DNA from: Synura sp. LO234KE
Lineage: Eukaryota > Sar > Synurophyceae > Synurales > Mallomonadaceae
Reading direction: 5' to 3'
Length of the DNA stretch: 51,330 nt
Assembly (NCBI GenBank): GCA_015143735.1
Contig: VKHC01000002.1
Location: 1 to 51,330 of the forward strand
The stretch's first letter is position 1, and each line of letters begins with the position of its first letter. The translations under genes and the position numbers were made by a program. This document shows positions 24,201 to 35,585 of the stretch, piece by piece. Below the pieces are notes generated by a model. It was given only the letters and a program-made list of their open reading frames with translations, was not told where the DNA came from and did no database searches.

Positions 24201-24954
24201 GTCATCCTGCCTTGTGTCTATTGCAATAAATAGGATGTGCCAACTATAATGTCCTCCGGCTATGGCTACTAACTAAATCCTCCCAAAATATAGGCGTCCC
24301 TCCAGGATCGACTTTGGATGGTAACTATGGCAGATGCTTTTACCATCCGTAGTTCATCTAAAGTCCACCAGCTATAATAGGTGCAATTTTATGCACTGAT
24401 GTGAATGATTTTGTTCGGGACAACCAATATCTTCTAGAACAAGTGATGTTTAAATATGTCACTATAAAGGTTTGATGAATATGATTTGCATGATATTGAG
24501 AGTGCAAGAACAAGAAGAAATAAAATTCAATTTTCTTCCGCTGCGATTTCATACTATTTGGATTGAACGCCGGCAGCAAATGACGACGATCCCATGAGCC
24601 TCCTCAATCTTCACGATTAATGCCACTCCTTTACTATGAGTTACCAAAACAACTCCAAGTTAGCAGCCTTTCTTTCTTCTTCGTACGAGTCCTCGCTATT
24701 TCTTTCGTGTCCATTGCTCCTCCTACTCATGCGTCTTGCGGGCTAGTGGTAGCTAAGCAAGAAGGGGCGGCCTGATGGTGTTGCTCTGGTTTGGATGAAG
24801 CTTTATTCTAATACGGTTGGTTTCGGGCGCACCACTGGAAATTACACGACGCCTCCATACACGAATAGAAGCTAATGAACGAAAGAATGCTACCTCACTT
24901 TAGTTACTTTGTGACAAGTGGAGGTTTCTTAAGGGATTAGTGGAAGTGACTTTT
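24201..24954. other. Intergenic, no gene seen
   Basis: Only short frames are present, the longest being 73 codons on the minus strand at 24358-24579. None has a recognisable domain. No repeat or RNA structure was noticed. Confidence 0.4.
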
Positions 24955-25383
24955 TCACCGTATCTTCTTCCTCGTACTCGCCTCAGGACTAGTATTAGTA
25001 GAGTTGATACTGCCGATTTCCACTACGAAATTTTTTTGTTCCTCTTCTACCCAGACACGAGTTTCACTTCCTCCAGAGCGTTTGTAAGACAAGGATGATG
25101 AGAAATAAACTACTCGACAACCGATCTGTGAAGTGCTGGCATTTTCTATAAGGTTTGATCTGATCTCCCCCTCGTAGTTCACTGCCTTTAGACGGTCATG
25201 CGAGGTGGCATGCACAAGTGGTGCGGAAGAGTCCCTAAACGGTTGCGGTGGTCGTTGACGCGCAGGTTTCGACTGACCAACCTTATTAGTTGAAGCAGCT
25301 CCCCCATTTGTAAAGGACGGAAAAGAGTAACATAATCTACGAAATCGGATGATTACTATCAAGTTCATAGCCACAGTATACAT
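24955..25383 (-). CDS. Hypothetical protein, uncertain
   Basis: This open frame of 142 codons lies 60 bp downstream of the carrier-like gene on the same strand. The product starts with a short hydrophobic stretch (MNLIVIIRF) and is otherwise polar with no motif. It could be a real small gene, part of the carrier transcript's 3' region, or chance. There is no supporting domain and no clear splice extension. Confidence 0.25.
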   Translation of the reverse strand: MYTVAMNLIVIIRFRRLCYSFPSFTNGGAASTNKVGQSKPARQRPPQPFRDSSAPLVHATSHDRLKAVNYEGEIRSNLIENASTSQIGCRVVYFSSSLSYKRSGGSETRVWVEEEQKNFVVEIGSINSTNTSPEASTRKKIR

Positions 25384-25398
25384 CGAAATAAAGGATGA

Positions 25399-25420
25399 TA
25401 TGCTATGCTATGCTATGCTA
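25399..25420. repeat. TATGC pentanucleotide microsatellite
   Basis: Four consecutive TATGC units followed by TA lie just downstream of the carrier-like coding region. Confidence 0.9.
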
Positions 25421-25443
25421 AGTTATGATAAAATTAGTATGAG

Positions 25444-26340
25444 TTAAGCTGAAAATTGTTTAGAGAGATCATAAGCGAGGAATCCAACAGCAGATGGCAA
25501 GAAATGATTATGTAGTGGAGGAAACTTGAAGCTGCTGCTGAATTTGATTTGGTTGCGAATTCGGATAATACCATTGTAAACGCCATTCTTTTCAATCGGT
25601 TGAGCGATTGAATTGAACGACTCTGCTAATACTCCTGCCACTCCGCCAGTGATGAAAGCAGAGAAACACTGAACAAGAGATTCCCCCGTTGGGTCTTTTT
25701 TAGGCTCATATTGATTATAGATATCCTGCAAAAACGAGTTGAGCGTCGCATGGGTGGTGCCATATGTTCCAAATAGGATGCCATGATATATGGTATGTGA
25801 AAATATTACTCCTCGAACGTTCAATAATTCTTTCCGACTTAATTTCATAAAGCTGGGCCAAATATATGGTGAAAGCTTGTCTGTATATATGTATAGTGTG
25901 CCATTTAACATCCCTGATATTGCACCTGACAGTATATGAACGAGGTTATTGTATCGTGAATCCTCCTCAGAATAGACGTAACGTCTGAGCTGAAAAGAGG
26001 AGTAATCATACATCTCAAAAAGGACCGTTCCTAAAACAGTAGATTTCACAAGTTCGGGAATAGCAATTATTAGCGTTAAGCGAAAATTCTGTTTTCTATT
26101 TGTCGATTTTTTTCTCTCAGACGAAAGAGATTGCTCGGTTACAGTATAATGAGATCTCAGCTCTAACAAAGTTGATACCCTGTCAGCAGTGGTTGCCCAT
26201 GTACGATTTGGAGTTAATTTTTCTAACCTTACTTTCCGCAAGCATCTAAATGCAGTCCCAATATTCTTGGACAAAGTTCGAACTAATCCCGCTACACCAC
26301 CGGCATAATTCATATCATCATGATTTGGGTCCTTCTTCAT
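25444..26340 (-). CDS. Divergent mitochondrial carrier (SLC25)-like protein
   Basis: This is a single-exon frame of 298 residues, the usual carrier length. The threefold carrier layout is visible: an N-terminal GGVAGLVRTLS helix, a second-repeat GAISGMLNGTLYIYTDKL helix, and a third-repeat FITGGVAGVLAESFNSIAQPIEKNG helix. A final FLPSAVGFLAYDLSK resembles the last carrier helix. The signature Px(D/E)xx(K/R) is missing from the first two repeats and only approximated by QPIEKNG in the third. The salt-bridge gate is therefore degraded, and transport activity may be altered or lost. Substrate cannot be predicted. The start at 26340 gives the expected short matrix-side N-terminus. It is head-to-head with the LRR protein gene, 132 bp apart. 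An unrelated multi-pass membrane protein is the alternative. Confidence 0.5.
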   Translation of the reverse strand: MKKDPNHDDMNYAGGVAGLVRTLSKNIGTAFRCLRKVRLEKLTPNRTWATTADRVSTLLELRSHYTVTEQSLSSERKKSTNRKQNFRLTLIIAIPELVKSTVLGTVLFEMYDYSSFQLRRYVYSEEDSRYNNLVHILSGAISGMLNGTLYIYTDKLSPYIWPSFMKLSRKELLNVRGVIFSHTIYHGILFGTYGTTHATLNSFLQDIYNQYEPKKDPTGESLVQCFSAFITGGVAGVLAESFNSIAQPIEKNGVYNGIIRIRNQIKFSSSFKFPPLHNHFLPSAVGFLAYDLSKQFSA

Positions 26341-26472
26341 TCGTAAAAAGTAGTTACATTGTTATGATTTTGGTTAAAAAAATTTTTGTAAATTGGCCTG
26401 TGATGCAGTGAAAATTACCGGAAAATTCGAAGGAAGCCGTTGACGTTACTGTGGTAAGCCTTAAATTGGGTC
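26341..26472. promoter_or_regulatory. Shared intergenic (putative bidirectional promoter)
   Basis: Only 132 bp separate the start codons of the carrier-like and LRR genes, so both core promoters and 5' UTRs must be packed here or overlap. No specific element was identified. Confidence 0.45.
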
Positions 26473-27996
26473 ATGTCCGCCATTCGCTTCTGTTATGCTG
26501 ATCCTAAAGCAGCTCTCTTCTTGTCACTATTACTTCTATTTGTGCACTTCGTCGGAGGTACAGGTAAATAAAAAAAATAAAATAAATCCGAATATACAAA
26601 AATAAATGTTTCTATTTTTTAATGATAAACCTCGGCAGTTGTTTCAAACAAAGACTTCTGCGATTTGTTTTCTGGATTCGACCCTTATTTCAATTATCTT
26701 ACTGAACTTCTTCCTACTTTCAACTGTTATTCGATGCTCAACGTATGCAATAGCACTCTCAGAGCGTCCGGTGTGATAGATTGTCAAGGTAAAGATTTGG
26801 TCAAAATAGATTTTTCAAATAAATTGCTATTCGACGAAAATTTGTCTCCTCGGATATCGGAAATAGAGTCTCTGCAGTATTTAAATCTTTATAACAACTT
26901 TTTTCGTGGTTCTATCGTGCTAAGTCTTACTGGTCTAAGTGCCCTGACATCCTTAGATCTTGGATCAAACTATCTCACAGGAATATTGCCGTCTTGTTTT
27001 GGGTCTGTGTCAAACTTGGCATATTTAAATTTAGGTTATAACTCGCTTGCTGGCACATTACCTACTGCAGTTGGACTTTTGTCTAAGCTCGTCGTATTAG
27101 ATCTATTCGTTAACTCATTCACCGGTACTATTCCGGAGAACTATGGTGAACTGAAAAGCTTAATCGTATTATATTTGGATTCAAATCACTTCGTTGGTAC
27201 AATTCCAAACAGCTTTACTAAACTACTAAATCTTTTAGTCTTCACTGCTTATACGAATTCGTTAACCGGCACTATTCCCTCGGCAATTGGAAATTTAAAA
27301 GATTTGCAGCACTTGGAGCTCCAAAACAATCTCCTCACTGGGAGCTTGTCCTCGTCGTTCGGTGCGCTCAAACGGCTGTTCTACTTGGACTTATCGAATA
27401 ACCGATTAACGGGATCACTACCTTACTCCATATGTGATGCCACACTTCTATCCACGCTCAATTTACAAAATTCCGGACTCAAGGGTTACCCAAGTTGTCT
27501 GCATTCGCTAATCCATTTCGAACAATTTCAACTTACCAGTTTAGAGCCCTTCACTCCGGGTCCTACTGCAGTTCCAACGGTTAACCCTTCAGGCCCAACT
27601 TCTATCCCAACTATAAAGCCATCCACTCCATCTCAAGCACCGTCGAACCCACCGCCCACCACAGATCCGTCGCCTGCGCCTACCTCCACTCCGTCATTAT
27701 TACCAACTTCCTTACCAACCACAGCTCCGTCGATATTTCCAACTGTCGCGGGAGCGAGCGGCTCTGCAGCAGTAGCTGCCGGTGGATTCACAATTTCTAC
27801 CGATATCGTTCTTATTAACATCATAGCTGTCTCCTGTTGCTGTGGTGTAGTCGTAGCCATTCGACACTATTATCTTTATCGAAGACAGAGACGATGGGAT
27901 AGGATTACTCAAAGTGGTTACACCGGACAGTTTGATTTAAAAGGAACGGAACTATTTACTCCGGGCGCGCCAACTTTTCCTGGGCACTTAGCGTAA
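26473..27996 (+). CDS. Leucine-rich repeat type I membrane protein with Pro/Thr stalk, no kinase
   Basis: Exon 1 (26473-26563) supplies a start and a signal peptide (hydrophobic run of Leu/Phe/Val). A 75-nt intron leads to exon 2 (26639-27996), for 482 residues. The ectodomain has a Cys-containing N-terminal cap, then about ten plant-type repeats (LxxLxLxxNxLTGxIP pattern, with GTLP, GTIP and GSLP variants) to about residue 340. Next comes a Pro/Thr/Ser-rich stalk built of PTxxPT-like units (about 345-430). A membrane helix with a CCCG core follows, then a basic stop-transfer (YRRQRR) and a tail of about 35 residues. There is no kinase domain, so it resembles receptor-like proteins that signal through partners or act in adhesion. 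PT-rich stalks of this kind are common on stramenopile surface proteins. Repeat count approximate; ligand unknown. Confidence 0.8.
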
Positions 27997-30519
27997 ACCG
28001 CTCGGCAAAAATGATAGTTGTAATGGTAATGCAAAGGCAATACTATCATGCAATAATAATGTGGTCTCACACCAAAAAATTATTGAGTTAAACATTTGAT
28101 GCAAGAAAGTAATTTGATCATCTATTCAATCTGACATGGCTGCACGATTGCAAAGTAGAAGTACTGAAGTACTCATATTATTTACTTTTATTAACATGAC
28201 CGCGAGTTCACATCCTCGCTTCTCAAGCAGCTAGATATATAAGCAACTGTAGTATTTTTTAAGGAAAAAGCTATAAAAAATGATAGTTTTTTGCCGAAAA
28301 TCCAATACTTGATTACACAGTTGAGTAGAGAAACAAGATAAGTACGAATCGGGCAGTATAGAAACCACCATCCACTGCTATGTCGTAGCTGGCTGCCTTG
28401 TGGCACCAAGTCCCGTTACCGAGGATTACGGGGAACCAAGTGAATCCTCTTTTGTGCCAGAGTCCTCTCCTACTAGCGGGTCGGAGGTCGCCGCGCTGAT
28501 GAGGTGGAATTGGAAGCTCGCTTTTGTGATGAGCTGGTTTTTGCGTGCTAGCGTGCTTGTTGGAGTCCAGGAGGAAGTATTAGGATTGTAGCCGGAAGAA
28601 GAACCAGTAGTATTATGTTGAGCCAGTTATCACCATCGGGTCCTCGAAGAGGCGGTTGAAACACTCGAAATTGCTTTCCCCAAACGTTAACAAACATTAG
28701 AAGTTTTGCATTGCGGGCCATCGTAGTTATCGGGTCCTCAGGAAGGAAATGGCGATGGAGTGCGACCCAGACAGCAGTGTGGCGGCCGTCGACCGGTGAG
28801 CTTGTTATCAGTTCTGTTGCTCTTGGGTTGTTGTCGCACTCATTGTGACTTCTGCCCGGGCCACTTGGCGACTGTTGTGTGACCTTTGTTAATGTTGGGA
28901 ACTGCGTTTTGATGATGTAGAAAAACCCTAGGCGCTGGTGGGAAAGTCATCGGTGCTGTCCTTGGTATAGACCGTGAGCTAGGTATCCGCGCGGCAAGGC
29001 AGTGAAGTTAGGCATATGAGTTAAAGGAGGACGATGAGGGATGTAGGGGCTTAAGGCGACTGGTGTGAAGTGTTGCGATGAGATTATCTTGTGAGGGTGT
29101 GATGTGCGAGTTTTGAGGATGCGGAGGCAGTGACGGTTAGTAGGATCCCTTGATTTTGTGCAGGAGTCATCTGGAGAGTTGTTGGCGTAGTGGGGAAAGT
29201 GGTGGAGGTGGGACGTATTTTGAAAATTTTGGGGATGTTGAGAAGTAGGGGGAAATTCATTCGAGTGATATGATAGGGTAGTATCGCGAAAGATTTCAAT
29301 ACCAGTGGTGGAAAATGGTGAGTTGAGATACGATTCGTAGACTGTTGTGCAAGTTGTACGGGATTACGAGGCACGGTAGGCATAGGAGTAGTGTTTGCAG
29401 GCTGGTGATGATCGTATGTGGAGTCTGGTGGAACGGGTTTCGTGTTTCTGAGCAATAATTTGAGGGTCAACGTAAATTTGATTCCCATGAATGCAAGACG
29501 ATGTTTGCGCAACGTTTTAAAGTGCGAGATTCGGAGCAATTATCACGCTGGAATGGTCAGGCACCGTTCTAAAGTCGTGATTCGCGGGGGGTTTCCGGGT
29601 GGTGCAGCAGCCATGGACCTATTTGGTAGTTTCTGAGGTAAAGTGGAAACAGGAATTTGAGTCGATGCGAGTGGTGAAGTTGAATAAAGTTCTGCCAAAC
29701 GAGAGGACTTGGTGATGTTGCGATCAATGCGAGCGGCTGAAATGAGATTTCGAGTGTATTTTGATCGATTCCAATACTAATATCGGAATTTAGGATTCCT
29801 TGATGAACTAGATACTTATTCAGAAAACCGTCGCGTGGATCCCGAGGCGGGGAGATCGGAGAATCTGGAACTATACGTTGATGAAGAAGCGCTGAAGCGC
29901 TATGATCAAAAGCGATTGGTGTGGTTTTGACTCTGGAAAGGTTTTTTTCCGGGATTGGTACTTTCGGCGTCACCATGTTGCGGAAAATTAATATTAGAGT
30001 TGAAAATTGTATCTAGAATTTTTGAAAGACGAGAAATTAATTAATCGTTACACACCAAGGATATCGTTTAACAAAAATATTGTCTCCTCTTTAAGAGACA
30101 TGCTGCTTTTACAATATACTACCTATCCAGGAAGTTGGACTGGAAAACATAAAACATTTTTCTCCGACAGTAATTGGTCTCCTTTCTGTTGGGCGGACCG
30201 ATCTATTTGCTTCATATCATATTGCTCTTGTGAGCGTTGCAGAATATTCCCACAACTGGTATGTCCGCAAGAAAAGAAAAGCTAGCTACTTGACTTTAGT
30301 TGGAAATTCAGATTTCACCACTGCCATTTTCGGTGCTGGTGCCTAGTGATAAATTTATCAAAGGAAAAATGATCTATTATTAAATCGTATTACGTTTTGT
30401 GATGCGGGACGGCTTTTAAAGTATTTAAGGTAAGTATACTTGTCCAGGATTTGTTACAATTACTAGTGACACCTAAAAAAGGTCTGTACTTAACAGAGCC
30501 GTTGACATTACCTTTGCTC
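27997..30519. other. Gene-poor 2.5 kb with two unassigned minus-strand frames
   Basis: No confident gene is present. Two adjacent minus-strand frames, 29569-29976 (135 codons) and 29084-29539 (151 codons), lie in different frames within DNA whose minus strand is C-rich. Their products are Pro/Thr-rich with no domain and could be a decayed gene or element. Near 28635 and 28730 the word atcgggtcctc is repeated in related context, hinting at a small duplicated segment. Confidence 0.4.
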
Positions 30520-32779
30520 TCACGATCCAAAAGGATTCTCTCCCATCTCCAATTCAGAATGTCCCATGGCCAAAGGATGCGAGCTCGTCAGGTCATCGTC
30601 CGTCCACGTGGCCACGATAGAGTTGGGAGAGTGGTAGTACGACTCCTGGTCCAGGAAGCGGGCCCGGTAGAACCGATAACCGTTTATCACGATGACGGCC
30701 AATACGACTAATCCCGCGAGCCAGAGGATCACGCTCGGCACACCGGCTGAGATGAGGTAAGCGAACATGCAAACGGGTGAAGTGAAAAGAGGGGTGGAGG
30801 GGAGGGAGGGAGGGAATAGTGAGGCAACGGATATGCGCCTCAGTCGGCAGCTTCAAGTGAAGTCAGCGCTGTTTGTGTTGCGGATGGAGAGTGGGGACAT
30901 CCGCACATATAGGGTTACTCGAGGTCATCCAGTTATCGTCGATGTCGTCGTCTTGGTCCACGTCGCCGCCTGCAGCGGAGTCTCCGGCGCCCGCCTGGGA
31001 GTCGTTGATTCCTAAGGAGGGGGTATTAGCTGCACTACTCAAGCTACTGTAGTCCACAATATCCAATGTCGACGGACTGGGAGGTGAGGGTGTAGGGTAG
31101 TGGAGCCCAGAAGCGGACTGAACCGCCTCCTCGTACTGCTTCTCGGCGTCAAGAATGACCTCCTCTATCACTTCGATGAATTCCTTTGCCGCCTCGGCAC
31201 TGTCATCGTCCACGTCTCCCTCGTCATCTGCGTCTGTGACTTGGACGGCAACGTCGGCGTCCTCATGACCTACAACGCGGGCGTCGGTTTCATAGGAAGC
31301 CTCTGTATTGGAAGCAGTTTCAGAGGGGCCGAGGCGCAGAGTGGGGTCTGCCCAGCAGGGGGAGGAGGTCCGCACCGCCTCCACCCGACGACCACTTCTC
31401 TTCACCGACCTCACGTTAGGGGCAGGTTTGGATTTATCTTGAAAGTCCGGTCCAGGTGAAGGCTGTGGCTTATCTCCGGGCTGTGGCTTATCGCCTGGCT
31501 GTGGCTTATCGCCCGGCTGTGGCTTGACCTTACCGCCTTCCATAACTCCTCCGATAAGGTTAGGAGCTTCCGGAGCGGTTTTCTCTCCCGGCCGCAGTAA
31601 AGGCGGTAGGTCTCCAGACGGGGCGTATGGACCAGGGCGACCTCTGGGAAAGTACGGCTCCGGTGGCGCCCGGTCTTGGCCTTCTCCACCCTCGAGAGGG
31701 GCTGTGTACGTCGGTAGACACTGACCGTAGCCCTGTATGGCCACCCTGCAGGAGCTATCGATAGAATCTGGGTGTGCTCGGGTTTGTTCCTCCAGACAAT
31801 CAAGAACCCCAGCAAGTGTGTGGTGACTGGCGCATAAATCGGAAGCCTCATCAATGCAGGGAATTCCATCGGTAATAAAGGAGTTCAGCTGAAAAGCACA
31901 TGGGCAAGAGCAACCGCAAAAATTTAAAAGATAATAGTAATATATTCATAGCGTAAATATCGAGCCGAGGCATATATACATTGGGAATTTCTAACCTGTT
32001 TAGTACATGCAGGATTAGTTATTTCCGACTGGTGGTCCACTAGGCAAGACGCCAAGTCTCTACCAACAAGGTCGACGTCATCACAATATTTGGCTATATC
32101 GGAAGAGCAACCGTCGTAAATGGACTTCACCATCGCACCCAGAAATCCATCGCAGCTTTCGGGCAAGTATTCGATATTATTCTAGTCCATTCGACATCAG
32201 ACTGTTAATATAGTAAAGATATTTGGAACGAAAGTCGTTTACCTCAGCACACAAAATCATACTTTCAAATGTTTCTGCCGTATTGTTGCATATCGATAAT
32301 ATGGAATTGCTACATTGAAAAGCAGCGTTTGGTGCAAAGTTCGTAACAGGGTAAAAGATACGGCAATAAGCAAATATATCATCCAAAAGATCATCGCATT
32401 GTATACTATGATCGTAGTTGGACAGACAATGGCACGTGTTCGGGACCGTTTTATCTTTTCCCGCGTTTATAAGGTCATTTCCCAATACAGATTCAATTGA
32501 CATATCAGAGGAAGATTTTAAAATCCAGGATTGTATAGCTGAGTAACATTCAGATTGGTTACTGTTAGCGAGGCAATCAGTCAGAGAAAGCTGAGATGAA
32601 GCCTTGGCGTAATCAGAGATCCCCAAGCACCACGATATTTTGTTCAGATGCGAGGATACGACAACATCTTGCAAATTTGATCGACTTTTAATGCAATTAG
32701 ACTTAGTTTGATGAATAAAAATTATATTCAACGCTAGCACTAGAATAAAAACCATACTAGGATACCAGCGAATCCCCAA
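30520..32779 (-). CDS. Cys-rich type I membrane protein with acidic, Pro-rich stalk
   Basis: Four exons (32779-32243, 32181-31996, 31888-30919, 30746-30520) join with GT-AG introns of 61, 107 and 172 nt in matching phases, giving 639 residues. A signal peptide (MVFILVLALNIIFI) is followed by an ectodomain of about 280 residues with many regularly spaced cysteines. Repeating C..C pairs suggest two or three related disulphide modules (for example SCDGFLGA...CSSDIAKYC...CLVDH). Then comes a Pro/Gly-rich stretch with four KPQPGD-type hexapeptides, a strongly acidic segment (DADDEGDVDDD) and a single membrane helix (VILWLAGLVVLAVIVI). The 50-residue tail ends in GENPFGS, whose NPF could bind EH-domain endocytic proteins. 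I do not recognise the family. A surface protein is likely from topology. Splice joins are consistent, and without them each exon ends in noise. Confidence 0.7.
31461..31526 (-). repeat. 18-bp in-frame tandem repeat (KPQPGD)
   Basis: Three full 18-bp units and most of a fourth lie in exon 3 of the Cys-rich membrane protein and encode the hexapeptide KPQPGD. The units differ by single silent or third-position bases, so the array is young or under repeat homogenisation. Its in-frame length should vary between individuals. Confidence 0.9.
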
Positions 32780-34249
32780 TATTTTTTTGTTTTTTTAATT
32801 TTTACGCACTAGTGTTGTTATCGAGCAGCTAGGGAACTGGCTACTACTTAACTATATACTAGTGGTAGGCGCTGGTGACTCTCTATATGACTTGATCAAT
32901 TACTTAATACTAAGTTTAAGTTAACGACAATTGATTCAATGTATAACGAACAGGTGTTGCTCTCTTGGAATCATTTGGTCAGACGAAGGAAAATATGTTT
33001 TACTATTCGTCTTACTTTCCCCAACCAAACTGGAACAAAGTTTTGGCTCTCTTCCCGAAATCATCTGAGCTTTAAAATTTTGGGTAGTAATCCTTATCAG
33101 CTGATTCTACAGAGAATCGGGTGCTTAAGAAGCTCTGAACACACCAGTATCTGGGCAGTATATCATTTCGATCTTGTTTCCAGATTGTCATTCATCGAAT
33201 TAATTGCCTCGACGCTTGATCTCTTGGGTTCCTGAGAAGAAGAATTATCTGAAATTTGAGAGTAGTTATAATCTAAAAGACCTAAGCACCAGAGTGTGAT
33301 AAATGCTCCTGTAAAGTTTCCTGAAGTCACCTATATTCTGTCGCTAACAATCACTAACTGCTTCACTAATGTATGCGCCATTACTTGTGTGTTACAGACT
33401 TTAGGAACCGTGCGAAGAGAAATTTTTCAATGATGAGAAGACTTATGCCTGAGTTCATGCATATTCCTTGAGAAAAGCATAGAAGCTTGTACTTAACCGT
33501 TATTCTTATTCAGTACCAAATGCAGATGATGAGACAGTTGGATAATCTCAAGGGAGAGAATACGAGAGAGACCCTTCCAGGAATAAAATTTCTTTCTTGT
33601 TCGAAGATAGTCGAATCGAGAGGACGACTTGGGCAGATTTCGGTCGAGAGGAACCCAGAGCACTAAAACAGATAATTCCTCTAAAAAATTGGTTCCTAAA
33701 GAGACGGCCATTAAGAACTGTAAGTAGACCCTATGCTAATTTCTTTCGATTTTTGCCAATGATGCTGAGGGCGAGTTCCCCATAATTTCATAATAATACA
33801 CTCGCTAATTTATTATAATTATATTTAGTAGCTGCTTATAGGTGGTTTTTGTGATCTATTACCTCGATTTATCGTGTTTAGAACCTAAAGAAATAGCGTT
33901 CATTATTTAGCCTAATATTTCAACCGAATCTAGCTGCGAGATTTTATCCGATGCTTTAAACAGAAAACTCTAGTAAAAGAATTCGATTATTTACGAAGAA
34001 AATCTACCTGTTAATCGTCGTGCTAAAACTAGTGATAACCGAGGAGAATTTGTGCTATTGTTTCTTGTGTCGTAGAATATTTTCTTACCGGCGACGACGA
34101 AAATTTCCTACCAGCAAGTGACAATCATAGTTACTAGTTTGTTCTTCCTAGTAACAATCACCTTATAACACCACTTCTTCTGTGTACTCGTAGGAGGAAA
34201 GAATGCGTAGGATGGTATTGTATTCCTTCTGTTTGTTTTACTGAGGAGA
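32780..34249. other. Intergenic, no gene seen
   Basis: Only short frames are present (98 codons at 32939-33235 is the longest), without domains or splice-linked continuation. Around 34124-34153 an 8-bp inverted pair (gttactag/ctagtaac) is present, too small to interpret. Confidence 0.4.
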
Positions 34250-34480
34250 AGAAACTACTCGCGAAAGAGTGAAAGGCGATGTTTTTATGAAGCAATGCAT
34301 GCGCCGCGCACCAGATGGAACTCGCATAAACGAAGATTTCCCTGACAAATCTAGTGCATGGATTGCTACAGGAGTGAGAGGAGGGTGCGTAGATTTGGCT
34401 CGTAGGGATGATACTAGGAGCAAGTTTTGTAATCCTCAACTCGCTCGCCACCAATTTCGCTTAAATCTCGAAAAACGCAC
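34250..34480 (+). repeat. Dispersed repeat fragment, INEDF family, copy 1
   Basis: A plus-strand remnant reads FMK..., APDGTRINEDFPDKS, then WIA. The same words in the same order occur at 42510-42590 (FMK, APD.SGINEDF.EKS, WIA). The match is clear at protein level and weaker in DNA, so the copies are old or once coding. The element class is unknown. Confidence 0.45.
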
Positions 34481-34825
34481 CGAGTACTAGAGTCGACTAA
34501 GGAGTACTTCTTTTTTGTGTGGGCGGCATAAAGAAAGTAACTACGTATTTTGTGCAAGTAAGAAACTTGTAAGTTCTTCTTTGAAGAAGTCAAACTCATT
34601 AGTCCTAACCGACGAGGAGTTGCAGCTCTGGGCGGTTCTGATGTAGGTGACCAATGTGATCGCACGAAGAAAAGACACACGTGATGTAATCATTATTTCC
34701 AGAAATTTACATTGCCACTATTAACACAAGACAAGAAAACGCATATGCAACTCCATGAAAAAAAAAAGAAAAGAAGAAAGTCACTTGAAGTTCGACGTAA
34801 CCTATAAAAAATAAACCAACAAACG

Positions 34826-35076
34826 CTCACTATTACAGCTCCTCAACTGCATCTGCAAATACTTGCATTCCAAGGTCGAATTGCTGCTTAGAATCCTACG
34901 GTCGGGTAGACGCGGAAAAACAACATACTTGAATTTCATTGGTGTTGTCCCGTTTCGTCTTAAATTGACCTCGAATGCATGATAAGTTATGTTCACTTGT
35001 TCAAATATCGTTTTCTCTCAACTATATAATATGTATCTGCAGCCCTCAGCAACGTGTCCACTAAAAGGTGTTAGTA
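34826..35076 (+). mobile_element. LINE 3' fragment, left arm of an inverted repeat
   Basis: This segment is the reverse complement of 35119-35378 with many substitutions. Long shared words include ctcgaatgcatgataag and cgttttctctcaactatataata. It therefore represents the 3' end of the same non-LTR element in plus orientation, cut off at about 34826, as expected for 5' truncation. Confidence 0.55.
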
Positions 35077-35118
35077 CATCAACACATATCCAGAGTAGGA
35101 ACTGGATCTACGTTCAGT

Positions 35119-35585
35119 GCACTAACACCTTTCATTGGACACTTTACTGAAGGCTGCAGATACGTATTATATAGTTGAGAGAAAACGAACTGTGGGAGAT
35201 GATATATTGCTTTTTCTTATCATGCATTCGAGGACAATTTAAGCCGAAACGGGACAGCACTAATGAGAATCAAGTATACTGTTTTTCCGAGTCTATCAGA
35301 CCGGAGCATTCTAAGAAACTGATTGATCTTGGAATAAGGATTTGAAGATGCTGTTAAGTAACTGCGTATTTTCAGTAAGAAACTGCTCTCCAGCCCGTCA
35401 TCGTAGTAGGCCCCTTCCGTAATAACGCTACCCAAATAATCATAACGGAATCGTAATTTTCGTTGATCGTTCGATGGTAACGCTGTAACTCCGATACCTC
35501 GTCGGCCAACATTACAAATGAGTCTACATTCGGGCGATATTTTCGTATGATCTTCTTCGTCAGACACGGTGAACTGCTGCAGCAC
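35119..35585 (-). mobile_element. Non-LTR retrotransposon (LINE) remnant, right arm
   Basis: On the minus strand an open frame (35585-35220) contains YDYLGSVITEG followed by a spaced D..LE/KIRSYLTAS. This is the pattern seen after the reverse-transcriptase core in many LINE polyproteins (KYLGSVIT.DG....EI..RI..A). The catalytic palm (YADD) is not visible upstream, so the copy is defective. Its 3' part is repeated in inverted orientation 42 bp away. Confidence 0.5.
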
